DNA from: Rhodalgimonas zhirmunskyi
Lineage (GTDB): Bacteria; Pseudomonadota; Alphaproteobacteria; Rhodobacterales; Rhodobacteraceae
DNA length: 64,000 nt
Assembly: GCA_030848925.1 (NCBI GenBank)
Contig: JANFFA010000003.1
Coordinates: 62,001-126,000, forward strand
Reading direction: 5' to 3'
The translations under genes and the position numbers were made by a program. Under the pieces are notes generated by a model. It ran no database searches. It had not been told where the DNA came from and saw nothing but the letters and a program-made list of their open reading frames with translations. Of this stretch, positions 55,956-64,000 are shown one piece after another (positions within the stretch are counted from its first letter, which is position 1; each line of letters begins with the position of its first letter).

Positions 55956-56891
55956 TCAGTCCTCACCGCGCGACAGCGCCAATGCACGTTGATAGACATC
56001 GCGCCGTTTCAACCCGGTTTCAGCCGCGACGCGATCCGCCGCGTCCCGCACCGACCCGTCCTTCAGCGCCTCTCTCAGCAGGGACTCAACATCAATTTCA
56101 CTAAGATTTGGTAAATCCCCCTTCCCGATCACCAGCACCACCTCGCCCTTGACGGTTTCACCGTCCAGTTGCGTGGCCAGTTCGGCCAAGGTCCCCTTGC
56201 GCACCTCTTCGAATTTCTTGGTCAACTCACGGCACACCGCCGCCTCGCGCGTGCCGCCCAGCGCCTCGGCGGCGGCGGCCAGAGTCGCTGCAATCCGGCG
56301 CGGTGATTCGTAAAAGATCAAACTCCCCGGCACAGCCGACAATTCGCGCAGCGCGGTCAGCCGCTTGCCCGCCGCCGTCGGAAGAAACCCGCCGAAGAAA
56401 AACCGCTCGGTCGGCAGCCCCGACAACAACAGTGCCGTGAGTGCCGCCGACGCCCCCGGCGCCGCAGTCACGTAATACCCCTCGGCCCGCGCCGCCCGCG
56501 CCAGATCGAACCCCGGGTCGGCCACCATCGGCATCCCCGCCTCCGACGCATAGGCCACAGATTTTCCTTCGCTCAGCGCCTTCAAAAGCCCCGGGCGTGC
56601 CCGTTCCCCGTTGTGATCATGGTAGGACACGATCGGCCGTCCGCTGGCCTGAACGCCGTGAATCTCCATCAAACGACGCATCGAGCGGGTGTCCTCCGCC
56701 GCGATCACATCAGCCGTGCGCAGGATGTCGAGCGCCCTCAACGTGATGTCGCGCGCCGTGCCAATCGGCACCGCCACAAGGTAGAGCCCCGGCGCCAATG
56801 CAGCTGCCGAACCGGGCGCAACACCGGCCCCCGCCGCCCCGTCTGGCCCCGCCGGATCACTCGTCTCTGACTGTCTGCCCCGATTCCCCAC
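55956..56891 (-). CDS. rsmI: 16S rRNA (cytidine-1402-2'-O)-methyltransferase RsmI
   Basis: A 311-residue tetrapyrrole-methylase-fold RNA methyltransferase. Features include LYLVAVPIGTARDITLRALD, the AAEDTRSMRRLM segment, ASEAGMPMVADPGFDL and FFGGFLPTAAGKR. It 2'-O-methylates C1402 of 16S rRNA. The start is uncertain: a GTG at 56891 with AGGGGG nine bases upstream is preferred, while a TTG at 56909 is the longest option. It is divergent from the LpoA-like gene. Confidence 0.94.
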   Translation of the reverse strand: MGNRGRQSETSDPAGPDGAAGAGVAPGSAAALAPGLYLVAVPIGTARDITLRALDILRTADVIAAEDTRSMRRLMEIHGVQASGRPIVSYHDHNGERARPGLLKALSEGKSVAYASEAGMPMVADPGFDLARAARAEGYYVTAAPGASAALTALLLSGLPTERFFFGGFLPTAAGKRLTALRELSAVPGSLIFYESPRRIAATLAAAAEALGGTREAAVCRELTKKFEEVRKGTLAELATQLDGETVKGEVVLVIGKGDLPNLSEIDVESLLREALKDGSVRDAADRVAAETGLKRRDVYQRALALSRGED

Positions 56892-57001
56892 TGGACCGCG
56901 CCCCCTCAATCTCTATTATCTGCCCGTCTCATCCTCGCAGCCCCGTCGCGCCTTCCGCGCCGGGCGGGCGGGGCGATTGTCTGGGAGTTGGGAGTGTTTT
57001 T

Positions 57002-58198
57002 ATGTTTGCCTCTATTGACCTGATCCGCAAGACCGCCGCGCGCCTCGTGGCGCTTTTCGCGCTGTTGTGGCTTGCCGCCTGTGAACCCATTTCCCTTGCC
57101 GGTGGCGGCGGCGGCGCCACCTCGGGGGGGCAAAACATCGACCTTTCCGCACCGGTTCCCGTGGCGCTTCTGGTGCCGCGTGGCGGACAGCATGCGGGCG
57201 ATTCGCTTCTCGCCACCGCGCTCGAAAACGCGGCCCGGCTGGCCATCGCCGATCTCGGCGGTGTCCGGGTCGATCTCAGGGTCTATGCCACCGGCGGTAA
57301 CCCGACCGGGGCGCAATCCGCCACCACGCAGGCGATTGCCGACGGCGCCAAGATCATCCTTGGCCCGGTGTTTGCCGAAGCCGCCAACGCCGCGGGCGTC
57401 GCGGCGCGGGCGCATAACGTCAACGTGCTCTCCTTCTCCAACAACACCACCATCGCCGGCGGCAATGTCTTCATCCTCGGCCCGACGTTCGACAACACCG
57501 CCCTGCGCCTCGCTCAATATGCCCGCCGCTCGGGCAAGTCGCGCATCCTCGTGGTGCATTCCGACAACGTCGCCGGCCAACTCGGCTCACGCGCGATCCA
57601 AAAGGCGGTCAGCGCCTCTGGCGCGTCTCTCGCGGGGTCCGTCGCTTATGAATTCTCGCAACCCGGCGTCGTCGCCGCGATCCCACGCATCAAGCAGGCC
57701 GTCGCCGCAGGTCAGGCAGACGCCATCTTCATGACCGCCAACACCGCAGGCGCATTGCCGCTGTTCTCGCAAATGCTGCCGGAACAGGGCCTCGGGCCGC
57801 AGGCGATCCAGTACATCGGCCTCACCCGCTGGGATATCCCGCCCCAAACCCTCGATCTGCCCGGCGTTCAGGGCGGCTGGTTCGCCCTGCCCGATCCGGG
57901 CAAATCGGCGGCCTTCCGCGCCCGGTATAATCAAGCTTACGGCACCGATCCGCACCCGATCGCCGGCCTCGCCTATGATGGCATCGCTGCCATCGGCGCA
58001 CTGGTAAAACAGGGCAAGAGAGATGCGCTCACCGGCGCGGCCCTGACCCAGGGCGCGGGCTTCCAGGGGGCAACCGGCATCTTCCGTCTGCGTCCCGATG
58101 GCACCAACGAACGCGGCCTCGCCGTGGCCACGATCCGCAACCGTCAGGTCGTCGTGATCGACGGTGCGCCGCAGGCCTTCGGCGGCGCCGGGTTCTAA
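57002..58198 (+). CDS. LpoA-like penicillin-binding protein activator lipoprotein
   Basis: A 398-residue exported lipoprotein. The signal peptide ends in lipobox LAAC (C27). The mature part is a type I periplasmic-binding-protein fold (Peripla_BP_6/LpoA domain), with repeated AVAAGQADAIFMTANTAG-like segments. Its position divergent from rsmI with yraN is the conserved lpoA/yraM context. LpoA activates PBP1a from the outer membrane. This protein lacks the N-terminal TPR domain of enteric LpoA, as is usual in alphaproteobacteria. The ATG at 57002 is chosen over the longer upstream frame. Confidence 0.85.
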   Translation: MFASIDLIRKTAARLVALFALLWLAACEPISLAGGGGGATSGGQNIDLSAPVPVALLVPRGGQHAGDSLLATALENAARLAIADLGGVRVDLRVYATGGNPTGAQSATTQAIADGAKIILGPVFAEAANAAGVAARAHNVNVLSFSNNTTIAGGNVFILGPTFDNTALRLAQYARRSGKSRILVVHSDNVAGQLGSRAIQKAVSASGASLAGSVAYEFSQPGVVAAIPRIKQAVAAGQADAIFMTANTAGALPLFSQMLPEQGLGPQAIQYIGLTRWDIPPQTLDLPGVQGGWFALPDPGKSAAFRARYNQAYGTDPHPIAGLAYDGIAAIGALVKQGKRDALTGAALTQGAGFQGATGIFRLRPDGTNERGLAVATIRNRQVVVIDGAPQAFGGAGF

Positions 58199-58215
58199 GG
58201 ACGAAACAACAGCCA

Positions 58216-60996
58216 TTGACCAAAGCCTTCATCATTCCAGAGCTGGTAACAGCTCCTGACACCTTGATCTGCCCGGCCGACGATATCCTCGACCGGGCAG
58301 CACTTTCTGCCGCTGTCGAAACCGCCGCCGCCGAGGCCGCGGATGCCGCCGCGCTGCGCAAGGCCATGGTCATGATCCTGACCGATGCCCGCAAAAAGGG
58401 CTTCGACGCCATCGCACAAGGCTTCGCCCTTGATCCCGGCGCGGCCCGGCCCACCACCCGCGCCTATACGTGGCTCACCGATTGCCTCGTCGCCGCCGCC
58501 TTTCACGTCGCCGCGCGCCACATGCATCCGCTGGCCAACCCGACCGACAGCGAACGTCTCGCACTGCTCGCCGTGGGGGGCTATGGCCGGGGCGAAATGG
58601 CCCCGTTCTCGGATGTCGACCTGCTGTTTCTGACACCTCACAAGATCACCCCTTGGGCCGAGAGCGTCATTGAATCGATGCTCTACATCCTGTGGGACAT
58701 GCGCCTGAAAGTCGGCCACGCCAGCCGCACAGTGAAGGATTGCCTGCGTCTCGGGCGCGAGGATTTCACCATCCGCACCGCCCTGCTCGAGCATCGCTTC
58801 CTGATCGGCGACCGCGCGCTGTCCGACACGCTCGATACCACCCTGCGCGAAGACCTGTTCCAGGGCTCCGAGCGTGAATTCATCGAAGCCAAGCTGGCCG
58901 AGCGTGACTCGCGCCACATCAAACAGGGCGCGCGCTACGTCGTCGAACCCAACGTGAAAGAGGGCAAGGGCGGGCTGCGCGACCTGCAATCTCTGTTCTG
59001 GATCGCCAAGTATATCTATGGCGTCGAGGACGCGGCGCAGCTGGTCAAGCTCAAGCTGTTCCGCCCCGAGGAATACGAAACCTTCATCCTCGCCGAGAAT
59101 TTCCTCTGGGCCACCCGTTGCCATTTGCATCTGGCCTCGGGGCGCGCCAACGAACAACTCACCTTCGACATGCAGGTGCAGGTCGCCGAGCGGATGAACT
59201 ACCGCGACACCGGCGGGCGCCGCGCGGTCGAACATTTCATGCAGGATTACTTCCGCCACGCCACTTACGTTGGCGATCTGACGCGCATCTTCCTGACCAA
59301 GTTGGAAGCAACCCACCTCAAGACCAAACCCCTGCTCGAGCGGCTGTTCAAACGCCGCCGCAAACTGAAACCGGGGTATGAAGAGGTCCACGGTCGCCTC
59401 GCCATCGTCGATGAAGAGGCGTTTCTCGCCGACAAGCTCAACCTGCTGCGCCTGTTCGAAGAAGGCCTGCGCACCGGGATGCTGATCCACCCGGACGCGA
59501 TGCGACTTGTCACCGCCAACCTCGACCTGATCGACGATGCCATGCGCGCCGACAAAGAGGCCAACCGCATCTTCCTCGGGCTGCTGCTGAAACACGGCAA
59601 CCCCGAACGCGCCCTTCGCCGGATGAACGAACTCGGCGTGCTCTCGGCCTTCATCCCCGAATTCGCCCCGATCGTCGCGATGATGCAATTCAATATGTAT
59701 CACGCCTACACGGTCGACGAACACACGATCCAGGTGATCTCGCATTTCAACCGGATCGAACAGGGCGCGCTCGAAGGCGAACTGCCGGTGTCCTCCGAAA
59801 TCCTGCGCTCGGGCCTCAATCGCAAGGTGCTGATGGTGGCGATGCTGTGCCACGACATCGGCAAAGGGCGCGACATGGACCATTCGGTTCTGGGGGCCCA
59901 GATCGCCCGCGGCCTGACGCCACGCCTCGGCCTGACCAAGGCCGAAAGCGAAACGGTGGAATGGCTGGTGCGCTATCACCTCTTGATGTCGGACATGGCC
60001 CAGAAGCGCGACATCGCCGATCCGCGCACCGTGCGCGATTTCGCCAAGGCGGTGGGTTCGGTCAAACGGCTCGACCTGTTGCTGCTGCTGACGGTCTGCG
60101 ACATCCGCGGCGTCGGCCCGAACACCTGGAACAACTGGAAAGCGGTGCTGCTGCGCTCGCTCTATCGCCAGACACGCCTCGCCCTCGAAGAAGGCATCGA
60201 AGCCCTCTCGCGCGAAGTGCGCGGCACCGAGGCCAAGAAAAACCTGCGCGACGCCCTCCCCGAGTGGAGCGCCGCCGACCTCAAACTCGAAACCGGCCGC
60301 CATTACGATCCCTACTGGCAAGGCCTGCACGTCACCGCCCACGTGGTCTTTGCCAACCTGCTCAACGGCATCGAAGACGACGAGATCCGCATCGACCTGC
60401 ACCCCGACGAAGACCGCGACGCCACCCGCGCCTGCTTTGCCATGGCCGATCACCCCGGCATCTTCTCGCGCATGTGCGGCGCGCTGGCGCTGGTGGGCGC
60501 CAATATCGTCGATGCCCGCACCTTCACCACCAAGGATGGCTACGCCACCGCCGCCTTCTGGATTCAGGACGCCGACGGCCACCCGTTCGAGGCAAGCAAG
60601 CTCAAACGCCTCAGCCAGATGATCCACAAAACCCTCAAGGGCGAGGTCATCGCCCGTGACGCCATCGCCGACCGCGACAAGATCAAGAAACGCGAACAGG
60701 CCTTCCGCGTGCCCACCACGATCAACTTCGACAACGACGGCTCGGAAATCTACACCATCATCGAGGTCGACACCCGCGACCGCCCCGGCCTACTGTTCGA
60801 TGTCACCCGCACGCTGGCCGCCGCCAATGTCTATATCGCCTCCGCCGTGATCGCGACCTACGGCGAACAGGTGGTCGACAGCTTCTACGTCAAGGACATG
60901 TTCGGCCTGAAAATCCACTCGGCCCCGAAACAGAAAGCACTGGAAAAGAAACTCCGCGAGGCCATCGCCCAAGGCGTCGAACGCGCAAGGGCCTGA
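58216..60996 (+). CDS. glnD: Bifunctional uridylyltransferase/uridylyl-removing enzyme GlnD
   Basis: A 926-residue PII-modifying enzyme sensing glutamine. The nucleotidyltransferase domain has GGYGRGEMAPFSDVDLLFL-type residues (about 120-140). The HD domain has CHDIGKGRDMDHS near 545, and two ACT domains occupy the last 200 residues. The start is a TTG at 58216, 11 bases after AAGGACG; no ATG fits before conserved sequence. It begins 18 bp after the LpoA-like gene stop, so transcription may be shared. Confidence 0.95.
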   Translation: MTKAFIIPELVTAPDTLICPADDILDRAALSAAVETAAAEAADAAALRKAMVMILTDARKKGFDAIAQGFALDPGAARPTTRAYTWLTDCLVAAAFHVAARHMHPLANPTDSERLALLAVGGYGRGEMAPFSDVDLLFLTPHKITPWAESVIESMLYILWDMRLKVGHASRTVKDCLRLGREDFTIRTALLEHRFLIGDRALSDTLDTTLREDLFQGSEREFIEAKLAERDSRHIKQGARYVVEPNVKEGKGGLRDLQSLFWIAKYIYGVEDAAQLVKLKLFRPEEYETFILAENFLWATRCHLHLASGRANEQLTFDMQVQVAERMNYRDTGGRRAVEHFMQDYFRHATYVGDLTRIFLTKLEATHLKTKPLLERLFKRRRKLKPGYEEVHGRLAIVDEEAFLADKLNLLRLFEEGLRTGMLIHPDAMRLVTANLDLIDDAMRADKEANRIFLGLLLKHGNPERALRRMNELGVLSAFIPEFAPIVAMMQFNMYHAYTVDEHTIQVISHFNRIEQGALEGELPVSSEILRSGLNRKVLMVAMLCHDIGKGRDMDHSVLGAQIARGLTPRLGLTKAESETVEWLVRYHLLMSDMAQKRDIADPRTVRDFAKAVGSVKRLDLLLLLTVCDIRGVGPNTWNNWKAVLLRSLYRQTRLALEEGIEALSREVRGTEAKKNLRDALPEWSAADLKLETGRHYDPYWQGLHVTAHVVFANLLNGIEDDEIRIDLHPDEDRDATRACFAMADHPGIFSRMCGALALVGANIVDARTFTTKDGYATAAFWIQDADGHPFEASKLKRLSQMIHKTLKGEVIARDAIADRDKIKKREQAFRVPTTINFDNDGSEIYTIIEVDTRDRPGLLFDVTRTLAAANVYIASAVIATYGEQVVDSFYVKDMFGLKIHSAPKQKALEKKLREAIAQGVERARA

Positions 60997-61010
60997 TCGG
61001 GTGTCTTTCA

Positions 61011-61130
61011 GGGGACGCTGCCCCCTCGGCCTTCGGCCTCACCCCCGGGATATTTCTGGCAAGATGAACGGTAAAACCTCCCAGCTTTCATCTTGCTTTA
61101 AATATCCCGGGGGTGTGGGGGCTGGCCCCC
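61011..61130. repeat. Repeat family B, full palindromic copy after glnD
   Basis: GGGGACGCTGCCCCC and GGCCTTCGGCC are followed by a long hairpin. CCCCCGGGATATTT (61042-61055) pairs with AAATATCCCGGGGG (61100-61113), and CAAGATGAA (61060-61068) with TTCATCTTG (61087-61095). A GGGGGC/GCCCCC stem ends at 61130. It is a likely terminator in both directions. Confidence 0.7.
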
Positions 61131-61221
61131 ACTCCGACAGAAATTTCAGTCGAAACCCTCGAGCACGTTTTCCATGCCGCCAACAATGCTATAACGGCTT
61201 GAAAAAAGGCAGAGCAGTCCC

Positions 61222-62769
61222 ATGAAACCCATCCGCCTCGTCTCGGGCTTTCTCACCGTCGGATTCTGGACACTGGCCAGCCGCGTTCTCGGCTTCCTGC
61301 GCGAGGCGCTGATCCTTGCCTATATCGGGCCGGGGGCACAGATGGATGCCTTCGTCGCCGCCTTCCGCCTGCCCAACATGTTTCGCCGCTTCTTTGCCGA
61401 GGGCGCGTTCAACGCGGCCTTCGTTCCGCAATTCGCCAAGCGTTACGAGGCGGGCGAGGATGCACAGGGCTTCGCGCAAGAGGCGTTCAACGGGCTTGGC
61501 TTCGCCGTGCTGCTGCTCACCGCGCTTGGCATGATCTTCATGCCGGGATTCGTCTGGGCCACCGCCTCGGGCTTTGCCGGTGATGCGCGGTTCGACCTGA
61601 CCGTCGATTTCGGGCGGGTGGTGTTCCCCTATATCTTCTTCATGTCGCTGGGGGCGCTGTTTTCCGGCGTGCTCAACGCCACCGGGCGCTTTGCCGCCGC
61701 TGCCGCCGCGCCGGTGCTGCTCAACATCTTCGTCATCGCCGCGATGATCACCGGTGCCGTCCTGGGCGGCGAGGTCATCCGATGGCTGGTCTGGACCGTG
61801 CCGCTGGCCGGTGTCGCGCAACTCGCCCTCGTCTGGAGCGCGGCGCATCGTGCCGGTATCCGCATCCGCCCGGGCCGCCCGCGCTGGACGCCCGAGATGA
61901 AGCACCTCGTCGTCGTGGCGCTGCCCGCTGCGCTGTCTTCCGGGGTGATGCAGATCAACCTGCTGGTCGGCCAGCAGGTCGCCTCGCAAACCCCGTCTGC
62001 GGTCAGCTGGCTGTTCGCCGCCGACCGGCTCTACCAGTTGCCCTTGGGCGTGGTCGGCATCGCTGTCGGCATCGTGCTTCTGCCCGATCTGTCGCGCCGC
62101 CTGCGCGCGGATGACCGCGACGGCGCGCGCGATGCGTTTTCCCGCGCCGGTGAATTCGCCCTGACCCTCACCGTCCCGTCCGCCGTGGCGCTGGTCGTCG
62201 TGCCCCTGCCCATCGTGCGCGTGCTGTTCGAACGCGGCGCACAAAGCGTGGATGACAGCGCTGCCATCGCGCTGGCCACGGCGCTTTATGGCCTCGGCCT
62301 GCCGGCCTTCGTGCTTCAGAAGGTGCTTCAACCGCTGTTCTTTGCGCGCGAAGACACCCGCACCCCGTTCCGCTATGCCGTCTGGGCGATGGGGATCAAC
62401 GCCGTCGTGGCGATCGGCTTGCACCCGTGGCTGGGCTGGATCGCCCCCGCCATCGCCACCACCTTCGCGGCTTGGGCGATGGTCGCGCTGCTCACCCGTG
62501 GCGCCCGCCCGATGGGCGAAGAGGCGCGGTTCGACGCCCGCTTCCATCGCCGCCTCTTGCGGATCATCGCCGCATCGCTGCTGATGGGCGGCGTGCTCTG
62601 GGCGGCGAACCTCGCGCTTGGCCCGATGCTCGAAGCCGCTGGCTGGCGCTATTTTGGGCTGCTGTTGCTGGTGGGGTCCGGCCTCGTCTCCTACGGCCTG
62701 TTCGGGCAGCTTCTGGGCGCTTTCCGCCTGTCCGAATTCCGCTCGGCCCTGCGGCGTCGCAAAAGTTAA
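61222..62769 (+). CDS. murJ: Lipid II flippase MurJ
   Basis: A 515-residue MOP-superfamily flippase with about 14 membrane helices. Conserved parts include FWTLASRVLGFLREALIL, GAQMDAFVAAFRLPNMFRR with the family's charged residues, FNAAFVPQFAKRYE and FFAREDTRTPFRYAV. It moves lipid-linked peptidoglycan precursor across the membrane. Its own unit follows the repeat after glnD; the 188 bp after it contain nothing notable. Confidence 0.95.
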   Translation: MKPIRLVSGFLTVGFWTLASRVLGFLREALILAYIGPGAQMDAFVAAFRLPNMFRRFFAEGAFNAAFVPQFAKRYEAGEDAQGFAQEAFNGLGFAVLLLTALGMIFMPGFVWATASGFAGDARFDLTVDFGRVVFPYIFFMSLGALFSGVLNATGRFAAAAAAPVLLNIFVIAAMITGAVLGGEVIRWLVWTVPLAGVAQLALVWSAAHRAGIRIRPGRPRWTPEMKHLVVVALPAALSSGVMQINLLVGQQVASQTPSAVSWLFAADRLYQLPLGVVGIAVGIVLLPDLSRRLRADDRDGARDAFSRAGEFALTLTVPSAVALVVVPLPIVRVLFERGAQSVDDSAAIALATALYGLGLPAFVLQKVLQPLFFAREDTRTPFRYAVWAMGINAVVAIGLHPWLGWIAPAIATTFAAWAMVALLTRGARPMGEEARFDARFHRRLLRIIAASLLMGGVLWAANLALGPMLEAAGWRYFGLLLLVGSGLVSYGLFGQLLGAFRLSEFRSALRRRKS

Positions 62770-62957
62770 CGGCGCACCGCAAGGTCCGAGGATACGTTGA
62801 ATTCCGGTTCGCGCATCGCGCGCCGCTTTTACGATCGACCCGCTCGCTGAGTCGCCGCGCCGTGCCATACGGAATGCAGGCGGGGGGCATACGCTTTGCA
62901 GACACCCGTTTTCAGCCCCGCCAAAACCTTAACACCGGTTGCCGTGGGCCCTCTGCG

Positions 62958-63668
62958 TCACTGGTGGCGCAGCTTTTCGCGCAGCCGGGCAAAGCCACCG
63001 GGGCTGACAACGAAGGACAGCGCAAAGCCCGAAACGAAGCCCGCGATATCGGCCAGCCAATCGCTGCGCGCGCCAAACAGCGCGCCGAACACCAGCTGGA
63101 TCGCCATCAGGAACCCAATCAGCGTGAAGGCGCGAAACTGGTTCTCGCCCACCTGCCCCAGCCTGAGCCAGAGGATATAGGAGAACGCCCCGATCAGCCC
63201 GTAAACCCCCGGAAACGCGCCCAGCAAATACCCGGAATCGTTCAGGAAAAACCCCCAAACCAGCGCCCCGCCGATACCCGATCCAAGAAACACCACGGCC
63301 ACCGCCCACCACGCGAACGCCTCGCCCACGAATTTGCCCAACGCCAACATCATCACCCCGGCGACGATGAAATGGGTAAAGCTGTAAAACAGGAACAGAT
63401 AGGTCACGAAGCGGATCAAGTGCTGCCACGGATAGCGCCCCTGCTCCCACATCCAGTCAAACAGCGCGCCATTCATGCCGTAATCCTGGATCGCGCTGAC
63501 CCGCCAGCCGACCGCCTGCGGCCCGCCGACCATGCCCAGATTGCCCAGCGTGAAGGCAAGCTCAAGCCCCAGCATGATCAGGAAAAAGATAATGATGACA
63601 GGCGATACCGGGTTCACCACGCCGTTGTGCACCGGCCGTTCGGGGCCGTTTTCATAGGGGTTTCGCAT
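62958..63668 (-). CDS. Rhomboid-fold protein lacking catalytic residues
   Basis: A 236-residue membrane protein of the rhomboid family with six to seven helices. The nucleophile motif GxSG is replaced by GVYG (154-157, Tyr156), and the helix-6 His is replaced by Asp207 (LADIAGFVSG). The oxyanion Asn (H-x4-N) is also absent in FTHFIVAGVMM. It is therefore probably a non-proteolytic rhomboid, as in iRhom or Derlin groups. The ATG at 63668 is chosen because the 45-residue extension is polar and nonconserved. It is divergent from trpS. Confidence 0.8.
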   Translation of the reverse strand: MRNPYENGPERPVHNGVVNPVSPVIIIFFLIMLGLELAFTLGNLGMVGGPQAVGWRVSAIQDYGMNGALFDWMWEQGRYPWQHLIRFVTYLFLFYSFTHFIVAGVMMLALGKFVGEAFAWWAVAVVFLGSGIGGALVWGFFLNDSGYLLGAFPGVYGLIGAFSYILWLRLGQVGENQFRAFTLIGFLMAIQLVFGALFGARSDWLADIAGFVSGFALSFVVSPGGFARLREKLRHQ

Positions 63669-63762
63669 CCGCCCTCTCCTGCCTTCTCTGCCCGCCTGCA
63701 TTGACGGCACTGTTCCCCTTGGGTAAGCCAGCCGCACCCATAAATCCAGACGGAGAAATCGC

Positions 63763-64000
63763 ATGACCGAGGTGGCCCCTACCCCCCGTGTCCTTTCGGG
63801 CATTCAGCCCTCGGGCAACCTTCACCTTGGCAACTACCTCGGGGCGCTAAAGCGCTTCGTGGGGTCCCAGAACGACGGGATTGAATCCCTGTTCTGCATG
63901 GTCGACATGCACGCCATCACCGTCTGGCAAGATCCCGCAGACCTTCGCAATGCCACGCGCGAATTGGCGGCGGGTTTCATCGCGGCGGGTCTCGACCCTG
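63763..64000 (+). CDS. trpS: Tryptophan-tRNA ligase, 5' part
   Basis: The first 79 codons of a class I aminoacyl-tRNA synthetase, cut by the window end. [18 protein letters not shown] contains the HIGH-type motif (HLGN form) and [11 protein letters not shown] follows, as in TrpRS. GGAG lies nine bases before the ATG. The KMSKS region is outside the window. Confidence 0.93.
   Translation, partial: MTEVAPTPRVLSGIQPSGNLHLGNYLGALKRFVGSQNDGIESLFCMVDMHAITVWQDPADLRNATRELAAGFIAAGLDP

Noticed and set aside
58195-60627. An 810-codon minus-strand open frame opposite glnD
   Set aside because: It is antisense to a strongly conserved gene and shows no motif; long antisense frames are common at this GC content and codon bias.

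Overview
This is a contiguous, gene-dense stretch of GC-rich chromosome. It looks like an alphaproteobacterium of the Rhodobacteraceae (roseobacter group). The evidence is PutA with an adjacent Lrp-type regulator, an FeS-type CryB/PhrB photolyase, an ectoine-hydrolase-like M24 enzyme, the mreB/mreCD/mrdA/rodA set, a SseB-domain protein, and recurrent intergenic palindromes. No phage, transposase, rRNA or CRISPR was seen. The placement is an inference from gene content; no 16S gene is present.

Layout. 1-3.6 kb: an export-type ABC transporter (ATPase tail plus FtsX permease) and an inositol-monophosphatase-family enzyme. 3.7-9.1 kb (minus): a glucosyl/mannosyl-3-phosphoglycerate synthase plus phosphatase pair (compatible-solute synthesis), then an EamA exporter, an ArgE-type deacetylase and a DoeA-like ectoine hydrolase. 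The DoeA start lies in a strong predicted mRNA hairpin. 9.2-12.5 kb: complete zinc regulon znuA // zur-znuC-znuB with two Zur-like operators between the divergent units. 12.6-16.8 kb: FAH-family and BKACE-family enzymes, tRNA-Leu(UAA), a small membrane protein, bacterioferritin plus Bfd, and a TPR protein. 16.8-20.8 kb: putR/putA. 21-24.3 kb: active-type rhomboid, GFA-family protein, FeS photolyase and SDR. 24.4-26.2 kb: leuA preceded by a leucine-rich leader peptide and alternative stems (attenuator-like).

26.4-36.9 kb: acyltransferase, then the cell-shape genes mreB | mreC-mreD-mrdA-rodA. These are split by an oppositely oriented LuxR-HTH / alpha-beta-hydrolase fusion gene whose hydrolase domain appears to have lost catalytic residues. 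A hydroxyacid reductase follows. 37-44.5 kb: SseB protein, ArsR plus YraQ/ArsP-type permease, a KpsT/KpsE-like capsule-export pair without a KpsM nearby, a phosphomannomutase-type enzyme and an NYN nuclease. 44.6-50.4 kb (minus): M3 peptidase, membrane-anchored MoeB/ThiF protein, dut, coaBC and a ChaN-like protein. 50.5-64 kb: histidine phosphatase, GST and YifB/ComM; a minus-strand run rsmI-yraN-gshB-esterase; then an LpoA-like lipoprotein, glnD, murJ, a catalytically degenerate rhomboid and the 5' end of trpS.

Most of the window is housekeeping. The parts most worth following are the LuxR/hydrolase fusion splitting the mre cluster, the terminator-ended short transcription unit predicted upstream of mreC, the leuA leader, the hairpin over the doeA start, the inactive rhomboid, and two families of palindromic intergenic repeats. 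All assignments come from reading the sequence; no database search was run.
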